The notes under the pieces were generated by a model. The model saw nothing but the letters and a program-made list of their open reading frames with translations, made no database searches and was not told where the DNA came from. 12,423 bases of DNA from Paludibacter sp. UBA5753. GTDB lineage: Bacteria; Bacteroidota; Bacteroidia; Bacteroidales; Paludibacteraceae. The DNA lies in assembly GCA_002427615.1 (NCBI GenBank), contig DIFH01000062.1, positions 1 through 12,423 of the forward strand. The letters run 5' to 3'. This document shows positions 7,022 to 12,423 of the stretch, in pieces. Positions within the stretch are counted from its first letter, which is position 1, and the number at the start of each line of letters is the position of its first letter. The translations under genes and the position numbers were made by a program.

Positions 7022-9496
7022 TTATTCCATTTCGCTGTCAAGATTCATATCCGACTGCGATTCTGTTTTTTTACGATCACTTTGTTTTGGTTTCATGTTC
7101 CCAAAGTTATAAGTGGCTGTAAGTCCGATCATTCGTCCGTGGAAATAAGATTCGTTTGTTTGATAAAATCCATCACCCCAGGTAATTGTATTTCGTTTAC
7201 GGGAATTCAGCAAGTCGCGTACCATAAGGTTCAGGCTCAGGCTCCGGTCGAAGAAGGTCTTGCGCAGACCCATATCAATTGAATAGCTTGCCGTTTGTTT
7301 TCCCTGGACAATAACGCGCGGAGCTGAATATTGTCCCGAAATCTGCCCCGATGTGGTTCTTCCAAACATAATATTGGCCATAACTCTTCCACTCCACGAA
7401 AAGTTGTTCTGGGCTGGAATTCCTGTTCTTATTGTCGGATCATAAGGGTTTTCATAAGTAGATGAATCCATTTTGTTATAATAAAAATTGAGCGACGAGG
7501 TCAGGTTTAATATTTTGAACAAATGGTTTTTAGCCACCAGCTCGGCGCCCCAATAGCTCGATTTTGAAACATTCATGTATGTACTTTCCATCGTTCCGGC
7601 GTTGATAAAACTGACTCTTTGGATCACGTTGTCGGTGAAACGGTAATAGGTCGAAGCCGACAAGGAATGATTGTCCCAACTCTTTATATAATTAAATTCA
7701 AGAGCCGTTGAATATTCGGGATCGAGGTCAGAATTACCGTAGGAGATATTGGTTGAATCGGAAAAATCGCGGAAAGGATTGATTTGCCTTCCACGCGGAC
7801 GATTAACACGACGCGTGTAATTTAGCTGTAGTTCATTGTTTTTAGGCAGTGAGTACGACAAATAGGCGCTCGGGAAAAATTGCAGACTCGATTTTGGTTC
7901 AATGGTAATGATTTTTTCGTTCCAGTTATCATTTTCATCTTTGTAGGTGTAGTCCGATCCCTTGGTCAGGTATTCGGCGCGCAAACCAGCCTGAACACTC
8001 AGTTTCTTGAAAAATCGATCGCCGTAAGTCAAGTAGGCTGCATGATTTTGTTCCTTATAATCAAAAATATTGAAATACTGTTTTAATTCCGTGTTTGTTA
8101 TATTGTTGATGCCGCTTGCAGGGCTTAACCGTTCCTGAATCGTGCTTTGCCAACCCGCTTCCAATCGGCTGCTTTCAGTCAACTTTTTGGTATAATCTGC
8201 TTTAAATTGTAATTCCTTATTTTGTCCATCGTTGATTTGGGTAATATCGGAAGTGTTATTTCCCAATAAATCAGTTTGAATATAACGATTGTCGCTATTA
8301 CGTTTATGTTGTGAATATGAAAGACTTGCCATGAAATTGGAACCTTTCTTATCAATATCATGTGTATAATCAAGGGTTACATTCATGCCTGGATGGTCTT
8401 CACTTTCAGTATTATCGCGGATATAATCTTTCAACAATATCCCGTCGGCATAATTACTTATCTTGTTGACTATTTTGGACGTTGAATTTCCGCTGCCCAA
8501 CATGCCGAATCCACCCAAACTCAGTGTGTTTTTATTATCCAAATGATAATCGACTCCGCCGCGCATAAACAAGCCGCCGAATGAACGATCCATGGTATTG
8601 GTTTGGTTCAGGAGGCTTATGGTGTCGGTTCCCGAAAGATTATACCGGTCGGTATTACTGCCGCTGGTAAAATTCATGTTGCGATAACCGACATTCAGAT
8701 AAGCATCTACTTTGCTGCTGCTGTAATTCAGGTTTGCGCCAAGCGTTCCACCCGGTTTTCCTCCATCCGAATACATGATTCCTGCTGAAACACTTCCATA
8801 ATAGCCGGCTTTCCGGTTTTTCTTTAAAACCAAATTGATAATTCCGGCTGTTCCTTCAGGATTAAATTTAGCCGAAGGATTCGTCATAATTTCAATACTT
8901 TCAATGCTTTCGGCCGGCATTTGCTGCAAAATCTGCGCACGGTTATCGGCAGTCAGTCCCGAAGGTTTGCCGTTAATCCAAACCTCAACGCTCGAACTGT
9001 TGCGAAGCGAGACATTTCCCTCGTTGTCAACATCCACCGAAGGGATATTCTGTAAAACTTCGGTTGCCGAACCTCCTGCCGAAGCAATATTCTGATCGAC
9101 CGTGAATACTTTTTTGTCAATATCGAACCGCATTTGCGTTCCCTGACCGATTACTTCGACTTCCGAAAGTGTTTTGCTGTTTTCAACAAGTTTTATCATG
9201 CCCATGTTAAGCTCTTTATCACTTACATTTAAGGGCAGGTTAATGGTGTTGTACCCAACAAAACTGACACGTAATGTGTATTTCCCTTTCGGAACCTGAG
9301 GTAAAAGGAACTCTCCTTTTTCGTCGGAAGAGACCCCCGCAGTAGGAGTTGCTGCATCCTCCTTAAAAAGAGCGATATTTACAAAGTCAAGTGGGGTTTG
9401 AGTGGACGCATCCACTATTCTACCTTTTATGGTATACAATGCAAAAACAGGAATAACAGTAGTCAGGAGAAACAATAAGCTTAAAATCTTTTTCAT
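7022..9496 (-). CDS. TonB-dependent receptor-like outer-membrane beta-barrel protein with CarboxypepD_reg-like domain
   Basis: The 824-residue product begins with a signal peptide (about 1-19, ending Val-Phe-Ala). A CarboxypepD_reg-like beta-sandwich follows at about 22-105 (GRIVDASTQTPLDFVNIAL, then GKYTLRVSFVGY at 71-82). A plug domain at about 121-226 ends in SIEIMTNPSAKFNPEGTAG (198-216) and a GIINLVLKK strand. The rest is a barrel typical of the outer-membrane beta-barrel group of TonB-dependent receptors, which import ligands using energy from TonB-ExbBD. No SusD partner, TonB, sigma factor or substrate enzyme is nearby, and the long N-terminal SusC extension signature is absent, so the ligand (siderophore, peptide, sugar or other) is unknown. 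After the last strand (YNFGN) the chain runs on for about 25 charged residues, first Lys/Arg-rich and then acidic and Met-rich, ending Ser-Glu-Met-Glu. It is a single gene between two convergent or closed neighbours. Confidence 0.88.
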   Translation of the reverse strand: MKKILSLLFLLTTVIPVFALYTIKGRIVDASTQTPLDFVNIALFKEDAATPTAGVSSDEKGEFLLPQVPKGKYTLRVSFVGYNTINLPLNVSDKELNMGMIKLVENSKTLSEVEVIGQGTQMRFDIDKKVFTVDQNIASAGGSATEVLQNIPSVDVDNEGNVSLRNSSSVEVWINGKPSGLTADNRAQILQQMPAESIESIEIMTNPSAKFNPEGTAGIINLVLKKNRKAGYYGSVSAGIMYSDGGKPGGTLGANLNYSSSKVDAYLNVGYRNMNFTSGSNTDRYNLSGTDTISLLNQTNTMDRSFGGLFMRGGVDYHLDNKNTLSLGGFGMLGSGNSTSKIVNKISNYADGILLKDYIRDNTESEDHPGMNVTLDYTHDIDKKGSNFMASLSYSQHKRNSDNRYIQTDLLGNNTSDITQINDGQNKELQFKADYTKKLTESSRLEAGWQSTIQERLSPASGINNITNTELKQYFNIFDYKEQNHAAYLTYGDRFFKKLSVQAGLRAEYLTKGSDYTYKDENDNWNEKIITIEPKSSLQFFPSAYLSYSLPKNNELQLNYTRRVNRPRGRQINPFRDFSDSTNISYGNSDLDPEYSTALEFNYIKSWDNHSLSASTYYRFTDNVIQRVSFINAGTMESTYMNVSKSSYWGAELVAKNHLFKILNLTSSLNFYYNKMDSSTYENPYDPTIRTGIPAQNNFSWSGRVMANIMFGRTTSGQISGQYSAPRVIVQGKQTASYSIDMGLRKTFFDRSLSLNLMVRDLLNSRKRNTITWGDGFYQTNESYFHGRMIGLTATYNFGNMKPKQSDRKKTESQSDMNLDSEME

Positions 9497-9561
9497 ACCT
9501 AAAAAACAATATAATAATCTTTGAAAAATTTGTCAATTAAAAAAACGTGATTATTCGACCA

Positions 9562-9569
9562 CAAAAGTG
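9562..9569 (-). promoter_or_regulatory. Possible -7 element of the receptor gene
   Basis: On the minus strand this reads CACTTTTG, one base off TAnnTTTG. The following bases resemble start regions of many Bacteroidota genes. Transcription would start near 9555 with a leader of about 59 bases to the ATG at 9496. No -33 box is evident. Confidence 0.3.
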
Positions 9570-9617
9570 CAAATAAGTTTAATTACATAATGTCAATATG
9601 TGTTAATAAGAAAGAAA

Positions 9618-9641
9618 AGGCGTTTAGTTGATTAAACGCCT
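9618..9641 (-). terminator. Rho-independent terminator of the aroQ-pyk unit
   Basis: A perfect 9-bp stem (AGGCGTTTA at 9618-9626, TAAACGCCT at 9633-9641) encloses a 6-base loop. On the minus strand it is followed by TTTCTTTCTT. It lies 25 bases past the pyk stop codon and isolates pyk from the downstream receptor gene, which has the same orientation. It is the strongest hairpin in the window. Confidence 0.88.
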
Positions 9642-9666
9642 GCTGAAATAATCGGTAAAAATCGAT

Positions 9667-11109
9667 TTAAAAATTCGGTAACAAATACTGGGCTCGTGAT
9701 TCTAAAATTTTGTCTACCCTGTTTACTTCAAGGAAAGTTGTCCCGAATCCTTCTCCAAAACTACCACTCAGATAACAAACCGAGTCTTCGCGTTCGATCC
9801 AGCCTTTTTGTAACAAGTCCTGTAAAGCTTCGAGAAAATATTGTTGCGTATTGCCTTTGCCTTCCTGATAAATGGGAAAAACGCCGTAGGACAAAGCCAA
9901 TTCCCGTGTCGATTGCTCGTGATAGCAAATTGCCAGCACCGGACTTTCGCCACGATAAGCTGCCAGATAACGGGCTGTACGTCCGCTATAAGTATCTGTG
10001 ATGATTGCTTTTGTACCGAGTTTTTTACTGGTTTCAACCGCAGCATTACACAAAAATGAGGTTAAGTCGTTGGTGCTTATTTCGATAGGAATATCATTTT
10101 CCGACATTTTGGTTTTTTCGGCTTCTTTGGCAATGGATGCCATGGTACGTACGGCTTCGACGGGATATTTACCGTAAGCGGTTTCGCCGCTCAACATCAA
10201 GGCATCGGTACGGTAATAAATAGCATTGGCAATATCCGTTACTTCGGCACGCGTCGGACGCGGATTCTTAATCATCGTGTGAAGCATTTGTGTCGCCACA
10301 ATTACCGGTTTCTTAGCTTTCACGCATTTACGAATCAATTTGCGTTGAATGCCGGGTATTTTTTCCTGTGCCACTTCAATGCCCAGGTCGCCGCGGGCAA
10401 TCATTACGCCATAAGTATATTCCAGAATTTCGTCGATATTGTCGACGCCTTCCTGATTTTCAATTTTCGAAATGATTTTTATAGAACTGTTGTGTTCATC
10501 CAATATCTTTTGAATGTCCAAGATGTCCTGTTTGTTACGTACAAAAGAGTGTGCGATAAAATCTACCTTATTTTCGATAGCGAAAAGTATGTTTTGCTTG
10601 TCGCGTTCGGTAAGCGAAGGCAGGTTGATGCGAACTCCGGGTACATTCACACTTTTGCGACTACACAAAGTCCCATCGTTTAGCGCTTTACAAAGCAGGT
10701 AATCGTCTGTTTTCGATTCAACTTTCAGGTCGATTTCTCCGTCGTCGAAAAGAATATCATCGCCCACATGCAAATCACGCACGAAAAACGGATAGTTTAC
10801 CGCAATACATTCGTGTGTCGATATTTGATCGGGATTACCGACTACCTTAAGCATATCGCCGGCTGTAATTTCAATGGCATCATCTTGAGCCACCGTCGTG
10901 CGCACTTCGGGACCCTTTGTGTCCATCAATAGGGCAATGTGATTACTTACTTCACGAACATTATTGATGATTTTCAGAAAACCGTCTTTCTGTAAATGTG
11001 CCGAGTTCATACGAACCACGTTCATTCCTTCGATATACAACTCGCGGAGAAAATCCACATCGCAGCGTTTATCGCTGATAGTAGCTACAATTTTGGTCGA
11101 TTTTAACAT
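9667..11109 (-). CDS. pyk: Pyruvate kinase
   Basis: Pyruvate kinase converts phosphoenolpyruvate and ADP to pyruvate and ATP, the last step of glycolysis, in the cytoplasm. The 480-residue protein has the full catalytic set: R33, N35, S36 and H38 in VRMNSAH; D63 and K65 in MDTKGPEVR (62-70); the signature KIISKIENQEG (211-221) with K215 and E217; ARGDLGIE (238-245) with D241; and VATQML (271-276). The B domain (about 71-155) caps the site, and a normal C-terminal regulatory domain follows from about 340. E68 in the GPE motif is the residue that goes with potassium-dependent enzymes. The N-terminus reads TKIVATISDKRCD rather than the common TIGPAS form; I remember this in Bacteroidales enzymes, so it is probably not a defect. 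It lies 103 bases after aroQ on the same strand with no terminator seen between them, and ends at a strong hairpin. Confidence 0.97.
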   Translation of the reverse strand: MLKSTKIVATISDKRCDVDFLRELYIEGMNVVRMNSAHLQKDGFLKIINNVREVSNHIALLMDTKGPEVRTTVAQDDAIEITAGDMLKVVGNPDQISTHECIAVNYPFFVRDLHVGDDILFDDGEIDLKVESKTDDYLLCKALNDGTLCSRKSVNVPGVRINLPSLTERDKQNILFAIENKVDFIAHSFVRNKQDILDIQKILDEHNSSIKIISKIENQEGVDNIDEILEYTYGVMIARGDLGIEVAQEKIPGIQRKLIRKCVKAKKPVIVATQMLHTMIKNPRPTRAEVTDIANAIYYRTDALMLSGETAYGKYPVEAVRTMASIAKEAEKTKMSENDIPIEISTNDLTSFLCNAAVETSKKLGTKAIITDTYSGRTARYLAAYRGESPVLAICYHEQSTRELALSYGVFPIYQEGKGNTQQYFLEALQDLLQKGWIEREDSVCYLSGSFGEGFGTTFLEVNRVDKILESRAQYLLPNF

Positions 11110-11212
11110 GAAATAAATGAATTATGATCTTCTACACACAACACTTGAGAGCGCAGAAGGTTTTTAACTAAACGATCTTTTTTTTGAAAACTAAAACTTT
11201 GTTGCCTGTTCA

Positions 11213-11629
11213 CTATTTCAATGCTTCGACAGCCAAACGGTACGAATCCATTCCAAAACCCACAATACAACCTTTACAGACTTCGCTTAGATAAGAATGA
11301 TGCCTGAAAGTTTCGCGTTTGAAAACATTGGAAATATGCACCTCGATCACCGGAGCGGCAACCGAGCGAATAGCATCGGCAATTGCCACCGAAGTATGCG
11401 TGTAGGCGCCTGCATTCAAAATAATTCCATCCAGTGTAAAACCTGTTTCGTGAATTTTATCGATGATAGCTCCTTCAGAGTTCGACTGAAAATAGAGTAA
11501 TTCCATCTGGGGATATTTTGCTTTCAATTCTTCGAAAAAGCTTTCAAACGACTGATTGCCATAAACTCCCGGTTCACGTTTTCCCAATAAATTGAGGTTG
11601 GGACCATTGATAATCTGAATACGTTTCAT
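11213..11629 (-). CDS. aroQ: Type II 3-dehydroquinate dehydratase
   Basis: AroQ removes water from 3-dehydroquinate to give 3-dehydroshikimate, the third step of the shikimate pathway to aromatic amino acids, as a cytoplasmic dodecamer. The 138-residue length is typical of type II enzymes. Key features are INGPNLNLLGKREPGVYG (7-24) with the catalytic Tyr23 and Arg18 on the flexible lid, NAGAYTHTS (72-80) with Asn72 and the general acid His78, EVHISNVFKRE (96-106) with Glu96 and His98, and the nearby R105/R109. All expected active-site residues are present. The ATG at 11629 gives the normal Met-Lys-Arg-Ile-Gln-Ile start. It is the first gene of an aroQ-pyk unit, an order I recall from other Bacteroidales, and is divergent from a small membrane protein gene. 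Confidence 0.96.
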   Translation of the reverse strand: MKRIQIINGPNLNLLGKREPGVYGNQSFESFFEELKAKYPQMELLYFQSNSEGAIIDKIHETGFTLDGIILNAGAYTHTSVAIADAIRSVAAPVIEVHISNVFKRETFRHHSYLSEVCKGCIVGFGMDSYRLAVEALK

Positions 11630-11713
11630 AATCCGACTTTTCTCTTTAAGTTTGTATTCCGAAACTGATATACTTCATCAAACCAATATAGTTAGACGAC
11701 TTGTATTTACCCG

Positions 11714-11721
11714 CAAAAGTA
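11714..11721 (-). promoter_or_regulatory. -7 promoter element of aroQ-pyk
   Basis: On the minus strand this reads TACTTTTG, an exact TAnnTTTG match. The transcript would start near 11707, giving a leader of about 78 bases to the aroQ ATG. At the -33 distance there is only a T-rich stretch rather than a clear TTTG. Confidence 0.5.
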
Positions 11722-11765
11722 GCAAAAAAAAACTATTTACGAAAAAACAGGATTTTCCGGCGCAG

Positions 11766-11797
11766 TTGTGGCAATTGAATAAAATTTACTATTTTTG
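11766..11797 (+). promoter_or_regulatory. Bacteroidota promoter of the small membrane protein gene
   Basis: TTG at 11766-11768 and TATTTTTG at 11790-11797 are 21 bases apart, matching the -33/-7 pattern. Transcription from about 11804 would leave a leader of only about 12 bases before the ATG at 11816, the same short-leader layout as cvpA. Confidence 0.6.
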
Positions 11798-11815
11798 CGC
11801 CCTTAATCAAAGCTT

Positions 11816-12271
11816 ATGCAGAATAAAAAAATAAATATCCATTCGTTTATTCCCCATATTTCAAACCGTGCGTTGTTATTTGTAGCTTTTCTTGTTTGGA
11901 CTTTTGCCGGTGGAATGCTGATTTACAGAGGTATAATCGGTATTGTCGAGTTCCCTGCATTTATAGTTATCAAGCTGATTGTCGCCTTGTTGCTTGGCAC
12001 CGCTTTTTATTGGTTTATGTTTACAAAAATTAGCAATAAATATGTAACCCGCATTATAAACATGCAAGAGGAGAAAGTGCCGTTCTATGCTTTTTTTAAT
12101 CTTCGCGGCTATATTATGATGACTTTGATGATCGGACTTGGAATAACCATGCGCAAAACCGGACTTGTACCGTTCGAATACCTGACCGTATTTTATGTAA
12201 CCATGGGCATTCCGCTGCTGGTTTCATCGTTTAAGTTTTTGTACAAGGGAATCGTTTTTAATAAAAATTGA
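11816..12271 (+). CDS. Small four-helix inner-membrane protein of unknown function
   Basis: I cannot name a family for this 151-residue protein. It has a short polar N-terminus and four hydrophobic segments at about 19-37, 48-68, 94-112 and 118-140, with no signal peptide cleavage site, so it should sit in the inner membrane. A charged linker (about 71-88, with KISNKYVTRI and QEEK) separates two helical hairpins. The first helix of each hairpin ends in a Gly-rich stretch and then Arg-Gly or Arg-Lys-x-Gly (AGGMLIYRG at 31-39, GLGITMRKTG at 107-116), which hints at a two-fold internal repeat. The ATG at 11816 follows a good promoter, so the gene is probably expressed. It is monocistronic, divergent from aroQ, and closed by the terminator at 12334-12362. 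A small transporter or scaffold is possible, but nothing in the sequence settles this. Confidence 0.75.
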   Translation: MQNKKINIHSFIPHISNRALLFVAFLVWTFAGGMLIYRGIIGIVEFPAFIVIKLIVALLLGTAFYWFMFTKISNKYVTRIINMQEEKVPFYAFFNLRGYIMMTLMIGLGITMRKTGLVPFEYLTVFYVTMGIPLLVSSFKFLYKGIVFNKN

Positions 12272-12333
12272 GTTCTTAACCAACGTCGCAAACAGAGCGA
12301 ATTGTCTTGAGTATCAAGCGTTGCTATAAAAGA

Positions 12334-12362
12334 GCTGCTCCCGAGAATGAATCCGGAGCAGC
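12334..12362. terminator. Bidirectional Rho-independent terminator
   Basis: An 8-bp GC-rich stem (GCTGCTCC at 12334-12341, GGAGCAGC at 12355-12362) encloses a 13-base loop. On the minus strand it is followed at once by TCTTTTAT. On the plus strand it is followed by CTTTAT and, 11 bases on, a seven-T run. It lies 62 bases past the membrane protein stop and directly after a probable minus-strand stop at 12365, so it can serve both converging genes. Confidence 0.8.
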
Positions 12363-12364
12363 CT

Positions 12365-12423
12365 TTATCGCTCTTTTTTTGCACTCCACCGCATTAAAAC
12401 CCACGCTGCCGCACGAATCCTTT
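12365..12423 (-). CDS. C-terminal end of a minus-strand gene (partial, uncertain)
   Basis: On the minus strand the frame ending in TAA at 12367-12365 is open to the window edge and encodes about 18 residues, including Ala-Ala-Ala-Trp-Val-Leu-Met-Arg-Trp and a basic Ala-Lys-Lys-Glu-Arg end. This composition resembles the end of a real protein. The stop lies two bases before a terminator stem oriented to serve it. A second minus frame is also open here but runs through the terminator, which makes it less likely. The product cannot be identified. Confidence 0.4.
   Translation of the reverse strand, partial: RIRAAAWVLMRWSAKKER

Noticed and set aside
9768..10702. Several open frames in other frames over pyk
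   Set aside because: The pyk frame has every catalytic motif in order; the others are shadows with no recognisable domain.
12306..12318. Small CTTGA-GTA-TCAAG hairpin after the membrane protein gene
   Set aside because: It has five base pairs with a three-base loop and no T run, and is much weaker than the terminator just downstream.
12193..12384. Minus-strand open frame crossing the terminator and the membrane protein end
   Set aside because: It runs through a strong terminator hairpin and overlaps a better supported gene on the opposite strand.
1..12423. CRISPR array, insertion sequence, tRNA, rRNA, phage or defence genes
   Set aside because: I looked for arrays of regular repeats, transposase motifs, terminal inverted repeats and cloverleaf-like segments and saw none; the gene content is mostly housekeeping.

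Overview
The window looks like an ordinary chromosomal segment from a member of the Bacteroidota, most likely order Bacteroidales. The evidence is the AT-rich sequence, the lack of clear Shine-Dalgarno sites before most starts, several close matches to the Bacteroidota promoter element TAnnTTTG shortly before start codons, and the protein families: a TamL-type lipoprotein, a CarboxypepD_reg-like/TonB-type outer-membrane receptor, and a pyruvate kinase and AroQ of the Bacteroidales kind. I could run no searches, so names rest on motifs and family memory.

Layout: (i) 1-994, the end of a probable upstream gene overlapping a MurG/GT28-like glycosyltransferase whose C-terminus looks short. (ii) 1057-2212, a minus-strand secreted protein of unknown function with its own terminator. 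(iii) 2213-2588, a 376-base non-coding stretch holding a 13-bp direct repeat and the promoter of a cvpA-rnhB pair (2589-3773). (iv) 3790-6051, minus-strand tamL, convergent with rnhB and divergent from a TrmH/SpoU RNA methyltransferase (6262-7014). (v) 7022-9496, a minus-strand TonB-type outer-membrane receptor, convergent with the methyltransferase. (vi) 9618-11629, a minus-strand aroQ-pyk pair closed by a strong terminator. (vii) 11816-12271, a small four-helix membrane protein divergent from aroQ, then a bidirectional terminator and the probable end of another minus-strand gene.

Most genes are housekeeping: RNA/DNA hybrid removal (rnhB), rRNA or tRNA 2'-O-methylation (trmH family), outer-membrane protein assembly (tamL), the last step of glycolysis (pyk) and the shikimate pathway (aroQ). 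The envelope genes (glycosyltransferase, secreted protein, CvpA, TamL, receptor, small membrane protein) share a cell-surface theme but form no single pathway that I can see.

I found no mobile element, CRISPR array, RNA gene, phage or defence island, and no convincing undescribed system. The best second-look items are the unknown secreted protein, the short glycosyltransferase, the direct repeat before cvpA, and the unrecognised small membrane protein.
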